DNA of 64,000 nucleotides. It comes from Acrocarpospora phusangensis. GTDB lineage: Bacteria > Actinomycetota > Actinomycetes > Streptosporangiales > Streptosporangiaceae. The stretch's first letter is position 1. The number at the start of each line of letters is the position of its first letter. Position numbers and translations under genes: made by a program. The DNA lies in the NCBI RefSeq assembly GCF_016862995.1, contig NZ_BOOA01000037.1, forward strand, positions 1-64,000, in the 5' to 3' direction. The notes under the pieces were generated by a model. It saw only the letters and a list, made by a program, of their open reading frames with translations. It searched no databases and had not been told where the DNA came from. Shown here piece after piece: positions 44,483 through 53,566 of the stretch.

Positions 44483-45667
44483 GTGGACACCTCCGTGTAC
44501 GTCTTCGCCGAGGACCTGGCCGAGGGCGTCGATCAGGTCCTCGACCGGATCACCGGGTACGGCGCCGCCGGCGTGACCATCGCCGCGGCCTACCACCAGA
44601 CCAGGGACGTCACCCCGCACGGCGCCACCCGCCTGACCGTGCGCCACGACGGCGTGCGTTTCCCCCTGCCGGACGGCCTCTTCGGCCGCCTGCTCCCCCC
44701 GCTCCAGCCCCCGCTTCCCCTCGCCGAGCTGACCAGGCCGGGCCTGGCCCGGCACGGCTGGACGGTCTTCCTCCGCAACGCCGCCATCGGCGCCCTCCAC
44801 CCGGAGGTCACCGTCCGCAACTGCTTCGGCGACCGCGGCTCCCCGGCCGACCTCTGCCCGGCCCACCCCGACGTGCGCGAATACGCGGTGGCCCTGGCCC
44901 GCGCCGTCGCCCGGCAGGGCTTTGACAGCGTCGTCGCCGAAGACCTGCACTTCCGGCCCTTCAGCCAGGAACGCTGCGCGGTCCCGCTCGGCCCGATGGA
45001 CGCCTTCCTGTTCGGGCTCTGCTTCTGCCACCACTGCCTGCGCCGCGCCGCCGACCTGGGTGTCAACGCCGAGGTGGCGCGCGAGGAGTGCGGCAGGATC
45101 GTCGGCGGCGTGCTCGACGGCGACCCGCCCGCCCAGGGCGAGGTCACCAGGGCCGCGCTCACCGCCTACGCAGGCCCGGAGGTCGTCGCGTACGCGCGGG
45201 CCAGGTCGGAGACCGTCACCACGCTGGTGGCCGAGGTGTCCGCCGCCGTCACCGAGGAGGGCTCCACGCTCACCTTCACCGACGGCACCGGCGGGGCCAA
45301 AGGCTACGCCGACGGCCTGCCCCCGGCCGGTCTCGCCGCCCACGACGCCTGGCAGCTCGGCGTGGACCTGGTCGCGCTCGGCGACATCGTGCCGTCCTTC
45401 GCCGTGCTCGCCTTCGCCCGCGACGCGGCCAGGGTCGCCGACGACATCGCCGCCTACCAGCGTTCGGTCGGCAAGGACCGGGAGCTGCGCGCCGTCCTCC
45501 GCCCGGGCGCCCCGGACATCGCCGCGCTCGGCGAGACCGACGCCACCGACCGCCTGGCCGCCAAGGTCCGCGCCGCCAAGGCCGCCGGAGCGACCGCCGT
45601 CGACTTCTACGCGTACGGCCTGGCCCCGCTCAACACGCTGGCCAGGATAAAGAACTCTCTAGGCTGA
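44483..45667 (+). CDS. Uncharacterised protein of the D-amino-acid cluster
   Basis: A 394-aa protein that I do not recognise. It starts at the GTG directly after the RidA stop and is thus co-translated. Repeated alpha/beta alternation (DQVLDRITGYGAAGVTIAAAY, DSVVAEDLHFRPF, DLVALGDIVPSFAVLA, AAGATAVDFYAYGL) suggests a TIM-barrel, perhaps glycosidase- or hydrolase-like, with EDLHF at a strand end and a CFCHHCL segment that could bind metal. There is no signal peptide or membrane segment. Its end overlaps the convergent LacI gene by 9 bp. Role in D-amino-acid degradation is inferred from position only. Confidence 0.75.
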   Translation: MDTSVYVFAEDLAEGVDQVLDRITGYGAAGVTIAAAYHQTRDVTPHGATRLTVRHDGVRFPLPDGLFGRLLPPLQPPLPLAELTRPGLARHGWTVFLRNAAIGALHPEVTVRNCFGDRGSPADLCPAHPDVREYAVALARAVARQGFDSVVAEDLHFRPFSQERCAVPLGPMDAFLFGLCFCHHCLRRAADLGVNAEVAREECGRIVGGVLDGDPPAQGEVTRAALTAYAGPEVVAYARARSETVTTLVAEVSAAVTEEGSTLTFTDGTGGAKGYADGLPPAGLAAHDAWQLGVDLVALGDIVPSFAVLAFARDAARVADDIAAYQRSVGKDRELRAVLRPGAPDIAALGETDATDRLAAKVRAAKAAGATAVDFYAYGLAPLNTLARIKNSLG

Positions 45668-46660
45668 CTCGCGGATGACCAGCTCGGTGGGGAGGATCAC
45701 CGGGCTGGCCGCCTTCTCGTCGCCTTCCAGCAGGCTGAGCAGCAGCTGGACCATGGCCGCCGCCTGCTCGATGATCGGATGCCGGACCGTGGTGAGCGGC
45801 GGGTCGGTGTACCTGGCCGCCTCGATGTCGTCGAAGCCGACGATGGCCACGTCGTCGGGCACGCTCCGCCCGGCGTGGCGCAGCGCCTGGATGGCGCCGA
45901 TGGCCATCAGGTCGTTGGCGATGAACACCGCGTCCAGCTGCGGATCGTCCTCCAGCAGCTGCCGCATCGCGGTCGCCCCCGACTCCCGGGTGAAGTCGCC
46001 CACGGCCACGATCGAACGCCGGTCGGAGTCGCGCAGCGCCTTCCGGTACCCGGTCAGCCGGTCCTGGCCGCCGATCATGTCCTGCGGGCCCGCGATGGTG
46101 GCGATCCGCCGCCGCCCCCGGTCCAGCAGGTGCCGCACCGCCTTCTCCGCGCCGCCGACGTTGTCGTTGTCCACGTACGGCAGCGCCACCGGAACGGCGG
46201 GCCGGCCGTACGAGACGGCGGGCACGCCCATCCGGGTGATGGCGGCGGGCAGCGGGTCGGCGCCGTGCATGGAGATGAGCATGACGCCGTCCACGTGCCC
46301 GGAGGCGATGTAGCGTTCGACCCGGGCGTGGCTCTGCGCGGTGCCGCTGAGCATGAGCACGACCTGCTTGTCGGCCGCCTCCAGCTCCACGCTGGCCGAA
46401 CGGATCACCGTGGAGAACATGGGGTCGTCGGAGAACACCCGGGTGGGCGGTTCGGAGACGACCAGGGCGATGGAGTCGGTCCGCTGCGTGACCAGGCTGC
46501 GCGCCGCCGAGTTGGGCACGTAGCCCAGCTCGCGCACGGCGCGCATGACCACGTCGCGGATCTCCGGGCCGACCGTGGACTGGCCGTTGACGACCCTGGA
46601 AACGGTCGCCCGGGACACTCCCGCGCGCGCGGCGACAGCCTCCAAGGTGGGGCGCTTCAT
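45659..46660 (-). CDS. LacI-family repressor 1
   Basis: Sugar-responsive repressor of 333 aa. N-terminal HTH PTLEAVAARAGVSRATVSRVVNG with hinge helix YVPNSAARSLVTQR, then a periplasmic-binding-type effector domain (RTDSIALVVSEP…GHVDGVMLISMHG…GPQDMIGGQDRLTGYRKAL…AVFIANDLMAIGAIQAL…VAIVGFDDIEAARYTDPPLTTV). It is a close paralogue of the second LacI protein (52173-53162), with an identical recognition helix, so both may bind the GAGAGCGCTCTC sites. It lies 120 bp behind the sugar permease genes on the same strand. Confidence 0.93.
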   Translation of the reverse strand: MKRPTLEAVAARAGVSRATVSRVVNGQSTVGPEIRDVVMRAVRELGYVPNSAARSLVTQRTDSIALVVSEPPTRVFSDDPMFSTVIRSASVELEAADKQVVLMLSGTAQSHARVERYIASGHVDGVMLISMHGADPLPAAITRMGVPAVSYGRPAVPVALPYVDNDNVGGAEKAVRHLLDRGRRRIATIAGPQDMIGGQDRLTGYRKALRDSDRRSIVAVGDFTRESGATAMRQLLEDDPQLDAVFIANDLMAIGAIQALRHAGRSVPDDVAIVGFDDIEAARYTDPPLTTVRHPIIEQAAAMVQLLLSLLEGDEKAASPVILPTELVIRESA

Positions 46661-46780
46661 TAGGACCCTCCGCTAATGAGAAAATGCGCGACCTAGCTTA
46701 CCGATCTCACGTAGTCGCAGGTCGGGCGATTGAACGCAGATATTTTAGTCCAGGCGGCGCATTTCTCATTTTTGCGTCGG

Positions 46781-47734
46781 TTATCCCTTGATGCCACCGG
46801 CCAGCAGGCCGCGGACGAAGTAGCGCTGCATGGACAGGAAGACCACCAGCGGAATCACGATGGACACGAACGCGCCCGCCGTCAGGCGTTGCCATTCGTT
46901 GCCCCGGGTGCCGGCCATCTGCGCGAGCCGTACCGTCATGGGAGCCGAGTCCGGAGTGCCGCCCGCGAAGATCAGCGCCACCAGCAGGTCGTTCCAGACC
47001 CAGAGGAACTGGAAGATGCCGAAGGAGGCCAGCGCGGGGGCCACCAGCGGCAGCACGATCTTGCGCAGGATCATGCCGTGCGTGGCGCCGTCCACCCGGG
47101 CCGCCTCGATGAGCGAGCCCGGCAGCTCGGACATGAAGTTGTGCAGCAGGAAGACGCCGAGCGGCAGGGCGAAGCAGGCGTGCGCGAACCAGACCTGGAC
47201 GAACCTGGCCGGGCCCTCCAGCTCCCAGGCCGGCAGCACGGTCAGGCCGAAGATCTCCACGCCCTGGGAGAAGAACGACAGCAGCGGCACCAGGGCCATC
47301 TGCAGCGGCACCACCTGGAGCGCGAAGATGCCGATGTAGATCCAGTCCCGGCCGCGGAAGTCCAGCCAGCTCAGCGCGTACGCGGCGAAGGTGGCCAGGG
47401 CCACCGGGAACAGCACCGACGGGATCGTGATGACCAGCGAGTTGATCAGGAAGCTGGCCATCTGGCCGGACGAGGACGACGTGCCGAACAGCACCGACTG
47501 GTAGTTCTCCAGCGTCAGCTGCGGATCGGCGAAGAACGTCCACCAGCCGGTCTGCTTGATCTGGTCCTCGGGCCGGAACGAGGACAGGAACAGGCCGAAC
47601 GTCGGCGTGGTCCACAGCAGCGCGATCACGATCGCGATCAGGCTGGCCCAGCGGCTGGTCAGCCGCTTGCGGACCCGCGCGGCCGGCGTGTGCGCGTCGA
47701 CGGCGGCGAGCGGTTTGGCGACGGTGGCGGTCAT
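46781..47734 (-). CDS. Carbohydrate ABC permease (MalG-like)
   Basis: Sugar-importer membrane subunit of 317 aa, six membrane segments. WASLIAIVIALLWTTPTFGLFLSSFRPEDQI is the typical MalG-type N-terminus, and LPGSLIEAARVDGATHGMILRKIVLPLVAPALAS is the EAA loop. Its ATG follows the upstream permease TAG without a gap, so the two are co-translated. No ATPase gene is present; such actinobacterial systems usually share an MsiK-type ATPase encoded elsewhere. Confidence 0.93.
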   Translation of the reverse strand: MTATVAKPLAAVDAHTPAARVRKRLTSRWASLIAIVIALLWTTPTFGLFLSSFRPEDQIKQTGWWTFFADPQLTLENYQSVLFGTSSSSGQMASFLINSLVITIPSVLFPVALATFAAYALSWLDFRGRDWIYIGIFALQVVPLQMALVPLLSFFSQGVEIFGLTVLPAWELEGPARFVQVWFAHACFALPLGVFLLHNFMSELPGSLIEAARVDGATHGMILRKIVLPLVAPALASFGIFQFLWVWNDLLVALIFAGGTPDSAPMTVRLAQMAGTRGNEWQRLTAGAFVSIVIPLVVFLSMQRYFVRGLLAGGIKG

Positions 47735-48718
47735 CTAGGCTCCCCGGTGCTGCCGCAGCGTGCGGACCTGGTAGACGACGATCGGGATGACGAGCACGAA
47801 GAGGAACACCGCGAGGGCCGCGCCCTTGCCCGTCTCGCCGTAGCGGAAGGCCTGGTTGTACATCTCGTTCGCGATGACGCTGGTGTCGAACTGCCCGCCC
47901 GTCATCGTACGGACGATGTCGAACAGCTTCAGCGTGCCGATGGACTGGGTGACCAGCACCACGATCACGGCCGGCCGGATCGCCGGGATCGTCACCCGGA
48001 AGAACATCTGGATGGGGTTGGCCCCGTCCAGGCGGGCGGCCTCCACGATCTCGGACGGGATGCCCTTGATCGCGGCGGACAGCACCACGGTGGCGAATCC
48101 GGCCTGGATCCACACCATGACGATGATCAGGAAGAGGGTGTTGACCGGCGGTTCCAGCAGCCACTGCTGCGGGGTGCCGCCGAAGAAGACGACGATCTGG
48201 TTGAGCAGGCCGATCTGGTCGGCCTCCTCGGGGCGGTAGGCGTACACGAATCGCCAGATGATGCCCGCGCCGACGAACGAGATCGCCATCGGCAGGAACA
48301 CCAGCGACTTCGCCAGCGCCTCGAACCGGGTGTTGTCCACCACCACCGCGTAGACCAGGCCGATGGCCGTGACCAGCAGCGGAACCAGCAGCACCCAGAT
48401 GAGCGTGTTACGCAGGACGGTGAGCGCCTCGGGTTGGGTGAACATCCACGAGTAGTTCTCGAAGCCGACGAAGTTCGCGCTGTCGCCGCTCATGAACGAC
48501 AGGATCGTGGTACGGATGCCCGGGATGACCAGGCCGATACCCAGCAGGAGCAGCGCGGGGCCGAGCAGGATGAAGGCGTGCAGCCTGGCCCGCTGGCGCA
48601 TCGGGGCGCGGTCCAGGAGCAGCAGCATGAGGCCGACGAAGGCGAGGAAGACGACGACGCCGATCAGCAGCTGGACGAGCTTGGGTGACTCGGCCGCGAA
48701 GTCGAAGTTCAGATCCAT
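47735..48718 (-). CDS. Carbohydrate ABC permease (MalF-like)
   Basis: Partner permease, 327 aa. One additional N-terminal helix (LVQLLIGVVVFLAFVGLMLLLL) precedes the usual core (LHAFILLGPALLLLGIGLVIPGIRTTILSF). The EAA loop reads IPSEIVEAARLDGANPIQMFFRVTIPAIRP. It lies 77 bp downstream of the solute-binding gene in the same operon. Confidence 0.93.
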   Translation of the reverse strand: MDLNFDFAAESPKLVQLLIGVVVFLAFVGLMLLLLDRAPMRQRARLHAFILLGPALLLLGIGLVIPGIRTTILSFMSGDSANFVGFENYSWMFTQPEALTVLRNTLIWVLLVPLLVTAIGLVYAVVVDNTRFEALAKSLVFLPMAISFVGAGIIWRFVYAYRPEEADQIGLLNQIVVFFGGTPQQWLLEPPVNTLFLIIVMVWIQAGFATVVLSAAIKGIPSEIVEAARLDGANPIQMFFRVTIPAIRPAVIVVLVTQSIGTLKLFDIVRTMTGGQFDTSVIANEMYNQAFRYGETGKGAALAVFLFVLVIPIVVYQVRTLRQHRGA

Positions 48719-48795
48719 GGGGTATGGGTCTCCCTTGAGGCAGGCAACGTCCGGCTCCGTGGCCGGAGCCGGACGCTGACTTCACGGGTGAAGTT

Positions 48796-50148
48796 CTACG
48801 ACTTCGGCCAGGAGGCGTCAATGAAGTCCAGGGTGGACTTCGTGTCCTTGCCGTTGATCCAGTCGGTCATGCCCTTCCAGAAGGTGCCCGCGCCGACCGC
48901 GGCCGGCATCAGGTCGGAACCGTCGAAGCGGAAGATCGTCGCCGGGTCCTGGAGGATCTCCATGGACAGGCGGTCGATCGGGTTGGCCGCGTTGGCCAGG
49001 TCCACGCCCTTGTTGGCGGAGACGTAGGTGGCCAGCTTCATGCGGCGGTTCGGGAAGTCGGTGCCGGCCAGGTACGCCTGCACGGCCTGGACCTCGGGAC
49101 GGTCGGCGAAGGCCGCGACGAACTCGCCGCCGCCGAGCACCGGCTTCTTGGTGGCGTCGTTGCCGGGCAGGTAGAAGGCGTAGACGTCGTCCTGCTCGCC
49201 GACCTTGGTGCCCTCGGGCCAGAAGTTGGCGTAGAAGGAGGCCTGGCGGTGCAGGGCGCACTTGCCCTCGGTGATCGGCACGCCGCCCTCCTGGAAGGCG
49301 GTGCTGGAGATCGACTTGACCGGGCCGTAGCCGCCGTTGACGTACTTGTCGTTCTTGAGGATCGCCCCGACCTTGTCGACCGCGGCGACGACCTTCGGGT
49401 CGTTGAAGGCGAGCTTGTGGGCGACCCAGTTGTCGTACTCCTCGGCGCCGAGCTCGCGCAGGATGACGTCCTCGATCCAGTCGGTGGCGGGCCAGCCGGT
49501 GGCGTCGCCGGACTCGATGCCCGCGCACCACGGCTTGATCCCGGTGGCCGCGATGGTGTCGCTGAGCGTCATCATCTCGTCCCAGGTGGTCGGGACCTTC
49601 CAGCCGTTCTCGGCGAACATCTTCGGGGAGTACCAGACGAACGACTTCACGCTGGCGCCGAGGGGAGCGCCGTAGAAGACGTTGTCGACGGTGGAGTACT
49701 TGGCCCAGTCCGGCGACCAGTTGGCGGCGGTCAGTTCCTTGACCTTGTCCGAGGCGGGCTTGAGCTTGCCGGCCTTGGCGAACCGCTCCAGCAGGCCGGG
49801 CTGCGGGAAGAAGGCGATGTCGGGCGGGTTTCCGGCGTCGGAGCGGACCTGGATCTGGGCTTCGAACTCGCCGGTGCCCTCATAAGTGATCTTCATGCCG
49901 GTGCACTTGGCGAACGGGCCCCAGGCTTCCTGGAACAGGTCCGCTTCGGTGTCTCGGATGGGGGAGTAGATGCTCACGGTCTTGCCGGCGAACGAGCCGT
50001 ACTCGGCGAACGGCGCGCACTCCGCGGAGACGCTCGCGTTGCCGCCTGCGGCGGGCGCCGAGGTCTCCGTAGACCCGCATCCGGCGGCGATCAGCGCCAG
50101 GCCGGCTACGACGGCCGTGATACGGGCGGGTCGAGAGGGGAGCGACAT
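48796..50148 (-). CDS. Carbohydrate ABC transporter solute-binding lipoprotein
   Basis: Family-1 solute-binding protein of 450 aa. The signal peptide ends in a lipobox (AGLALIAAGC), so it is a lipoprotein. Seen further: TYEGTGEFEAQIQVRSDAGNPPDIAFFPQPGLL, WCAGIESGDATGWPATDWIEDVILR and FVAAFADRPEVQAVQAYLAG, closest in style to alpha/beta-glucoside binding proteins. The start ATG is at 50148, with GGAAGG upstream. With the GH1 and GH16 genes next door, the ligand is probably a beta-gluco-oligosaccharide such as laminaribiose; this is inferred from context. Confidence 0.93.
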   Translation of the reverse strand: MSLPSRPARITAVVAGLALIAAGCGSTETSAPAAGGNASVSAECAPFAEYGSFAGKTVSIYSPIRDTEADLFQEAWGPFAKCTGMKITYEGTGEFEAQIQVRSDAGNPPDIAFFPQPGLLERFAKAGKLKPASDKVKELTAANWSPDWAKYSTVDNVFYGAPLGASVKSFVWYSPKMFAENGWKVPTTWDEMMTLSDTIAATGIKPWCAGIESGDATGWPATDWIEDVILRELGAEEYDNWVAHKLAFNDPKVVAAVDKVGAILKNDKYVNGGYGPVKSISSTAFQEGGVPITEGKCALHRQASFYANFWPEGTKVGEQDDVYAFYLPGNDATKKPVLGGGEFVAAFADRPEVQAVQAYLAGTDFPNRRMKLATYVSANKGVDLANAANPIDRLSMEILQDPATIFRFDGSDLMPAAVGAGTFWKGMTDWINGKDTKSTLDFIDASWPKS

Positions 50149-50180
50149 GGACCCTTCCTCCAAAGCTATTACCGGGACGT

Positions 50181-50234
50181 CGCTCGTGAGAGAGCGATTC
50201 CGGAAGCCTTATCTCTTGTCGAGTGGATGTCAAT
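50181..50234 (-). promoter_or_regulatory. Promoter and partial operator of the sugar importer operon
   Basis: On the minus strand TTGACA (50234-50229) is followed after 16-18 bp by weak -10 candidates (GATAAG/TAAGGC). Just downstream, CGCTC…GAGCG (50181-50196) contains GAGAGAGCG, a half-match to the GAGAGCGCTCTC operator. Confidence 0.5.
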
Positions 50235-50285
50235 CGATGTGAGCTGACGGTTACCGCATTGTGAATTGCAGTGTTATGTCTCTGG

Positions 50286-50297
50286 GAGAGCGCTCTC
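50286..50297. promoter_or_regulatory. GAGAGCGCTCTC operator 1
   Basis: Perfect 12-bp palindrome, 138 bp upstream of the solute-binding gene start. It is one of five identical cores in the beta-glucan locus and resembles CebR-type LacI operators (TGGGAGCGCTCCCA). Confidence 0.8.
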
Positions 50298-50572
50298 ACG
50301 AGTCTTCGGGGAAGCGCCGGGTGGCTTGCCGCCGCCGCCCGGCGCCCCGGTTTGTCCCCTCGGTCGGCCTTGGTCGGCTCGGGGTCGGCTCGCCGCGTAG
50401 GTGGACACGTCGTACGTGATCTAGGTCTTCGCGCCGTCCTTGTCGAGCACCGCCTGGGGTCGGCACGCCGCCCGGGCCCGAATGATCCGGCGCGCGCGGC
50501 GTTTTCGGCCCGGCGGCCGTTCTGAAACGCACGGTCACCTCCTTGGGCACCGGCATCGCCCCGAGGGATTCA
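50298..50572. other. Non-coding stretch with a weak gene-remnant signal
   Basis: Between operators 1 and 2 I see no convincing gene. On the minus strand one frame reads QAVLDKDGAKT, an amber stop, then ITYDVSTYAA, which looks protein-like on both sides of the stop. It could be a decayed gene but is too short to identify. Confidence 0.3.
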
Positions 50573-50584
50573 GAGAGCGCTCTC
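50573..50584. promoter_or_regulatory. GAGAGCGCTCTC operator 2
   Basis: Second perfect copy, 163 bp before the GH1 gene and 130 bp before operator 3. The spacing would allow looping between bound tetramers or separate control of the two divergent transcripts. Confidence 0.8.
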
Positions 50585-50669
50585 AGCGCCAGGACGGTAA
50601 CCCCGCAGTTAACGTCACGTCAATGCGTCATCACGGGCATCCAGGAAAACGTGTGCGTTTCAGCGTGCC

Positions 50670-50716
50670 TTGACAGCTGGTCCGTCCAGCCGGGATGCTG
50701 CCTGAGAGCGCTCTCA
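50670..50716 (+). promoter_or_regulatory. GH1 promoter with overlapping operator 3
   Basis: TTGACA (50670-50675) and GATGCT (50694-50699) are 18 bp apart, a plausible housekeeping promoter. TGAGAGCGCTCTCA (50703-50716) is a perfect 14-bp palindrome at the expected transcription start, an ideal place for a LacI-type repressor to block initiation. Confidence 0.75.
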
Positions 50717-50746
50717 CGGGGAGGCGCGGGGAAGGGGCGAGGCGAC

Positions 50747-52129
<1,383 letters not shown>

Positions 52130-52172
52130 CCTGTCCGTACGCGACCTCGTACGCGGCGGACGGGGGAGACGC

Positions 52173-53162
52173 GTGACCGTACGCCCGACGCTGGAGAAGG
52201 TGGCCGCCCGGGCCGGGGTGTCCCGGGCGACCGTTTCCCGGGTGGTGAACGGGTCGGCGAGCGTGGGGGAGGAGATCCGGGTCGCCGTCCTGCGGGCAGT
52301 GGACGAACTCGGATATGTCCCCAATTTCGCGGCGCGGAGTCTGGTCACGCAGCGGGCCGACTCCATCGCGCTCGTCTTCTCCGAGCCGCCCGTACGGGTG
52401 TTCTCGGAGGACCCCACGTTCGCCGGGATCATCCGCGGGGTCAGCCAGGAGGTCGAGGCCGCCGACAAACAGCTCGTGCTGATGATGGCCGGGTCGGCGC
52501 GCGGCCACGAACGCGTCGAGCGGTACACGACCGCCGGGCACGTGGACGGCGTGATCATCGCGTCCATGCACGGCGCGGACCCGCTGCCCATGTCATTGGC
52601 CCGGCGCGGCATCCCGGTCGTGTGCAGCGGCCGGCCGATCACGGGCAACGGCCTGCCGTACGTGGACATGGACAACGTCTCCGGGGCGGTGCAGGCGGTC
52701 GGCCACCTGCTCGAACGGGGACGCCGCCGCATCGCCACCATCGCCGGGCCGCCCGACATGATCGCGGGCATCGACCGGCTGAACGGTTACCGGCAGGTCC
52801 TGCGCGACTCCGGCCGCCGGTCGATCATCGCCCTCGGCGACTTCACCCGCGACTCGGGCGCCCTCGCGATGCGCCAGCTCCTGGAGGACGATCCGGCGCT
52901 GGACGCGGTCTTCGTGGCCTCGGACATGATGGCCTTCGGCGCGTTGCAGACGCTCCGCCTCGCCGGCCGGCGGGTGCCCGACGACGTCGCGGTGGTGGGG
53001 TTCGACGACATCCTGTCGGCCGAGTACACGGAGCCGCCGCTGACCACGGTGCGCCAGCCGACGCTGCGGATGGGACGCGAGCTGGCCCGCCTGCTGCTGA
53101 CGCGGAACCCGGAGAGCCCGGTCGTCCTGCCCACGGAACTGGTGATCCGCGAGTCCACGTAG
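52173..53162 (+). CDS. LacI-family repressor 2
   Basis: Repressor of 329 aa, start GTG with GGGGGAG upstream. HTH PTLEKVAARAGVSRATVSRVVNG and hinge YVPNFAARSLVTQR; effector domain with ADSIALVFSEPPVRVFSEDPTFAG and VAVVGFDDILSAEYTEPPLTTVRQ. It aligns with LacI 1 nearly without gaps and the two share well over half their residues by eye. Lying behind the GH1 gene and its operators, it is the likely local repressor of the beta-glucan locus, released by an imported oligosaccharide. Confidence 0.94.
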   Translation: MTVRPTLEKVAARAGVSRATVSRVVNGSASVGEEIRVAVLRAVDELGYVPNFAARSLVTQRADSIALVFSEPPVRVFSEDPTFAGIIRGVSQEVEAADKQLVLMMAGSARGHERVERYTTAGHVDGVIIASMHGADPLPMSLARRGIPVVCSGRPITGNGLPYVDMDNVSGAVQAVGHLLERGRRRIATIAGPPDMIAGIDRLNGYRQVLRDSGRRSIIALGDFTRDSGALAMRQLLEDDPALDAVFVASDMMAFGALQTLRLAGRRVPDDVAVVGFDDILSAEYTEPPLTTVRQPTLRMGRELARLLLTRNPESPVVLPTELVIREST

Positions 53163-53299
53163 CCCACTTCTGGCAGTTTGCCGCCCCGGCGACTCGATGC
53201 GCTTCGATGCGGCTCGGGAAAAGATGGACGGAAGGTTAACGAAGGCCCTCTACTGAAGGGGTGGGGTTCGACCGGGGATTGAGCGGTTCGGGGGAGGGG

Positions 53300-53464
53300 T
53301 CACACGATGGTGCCGTGCACACCCCAGACTTCGGCGATGTGGTTGAGGTGTTCCTGATGGACGCCGTCGACGCCGGTGGCACGCCATCCCTCGGGAGGCT
53401 CGGAGTCCGCCGGCCACAGGGCGTACTGCCCCTCGCCGCTGATGATGACCTTGAAGGTGGGCAC
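53300..53464 (-). CDS. Orphan MbtH-like protein
   Basis: A 54-aa protein from GTG 53464, with GGAGAGAGGGGG upstream. The sequence FKVIISGEGQYALWP, then EPPEGWRATG and HLNHIAEVW, reproduces the MbtH pattern (…NxEGQYSLWP…P.GW…G…CL.HI.E.W), including its conserved Trp residues. The usual N-terminal NPFD stretch and C-terminal TDMRP tail are missing or replaced by GVHGTIV. MbtH proteins normally chaperone adenylation domains of peptide synthetases, yet no NRPS gene is in the window. Its start lies 19 bp from operator 4, so it may belong to the glucan regulon. Confidence 0.78.
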   Translation of the reverse strand: MPTFKVIISGEGQYALWPADSEPPEGWRATGVDGVHQEHLNHIAEVWGVHGTIV

Positions 53465-53482
53465 AGTCGCCCCCTCTCTCCT

Positions 53483-53494
53483 GAGAGCGCTCTC
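53483..53494. promoter_or_regulatory. GAGAGCGCTCTC operator 4 (MbtH/ROK divergent)
   Basis: Perfect copy between the divergent MbtH-like and ROK genes. A weaker half-match, GAGAGTGCTC, follows at 53499-53508. Confidence 0.8.
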
Positions 53495-53566
53495 TGTTGA
53501 GAGTGCTCGTATTTTCCGGACCCGTCAAGGGGTGTAGGTTCGGAACCTGAACATGGGAGATCGTTT

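Noticed and set aside
46658-46678. CATTAG/CTAATG inverted repeat around the LacI 1 start codon
   Set aside because: Six-base arms containing the start codon are easily found by chance; not reported as an operator.
50296-50556. Minus-strand 86-residue frame in the gap before GH1
   Set aside because: Pro/Arg/Gly-rich with no conserved motif. A neighbouring frame has protein-like text on both sides of an amber stop, but too little to call a gene.
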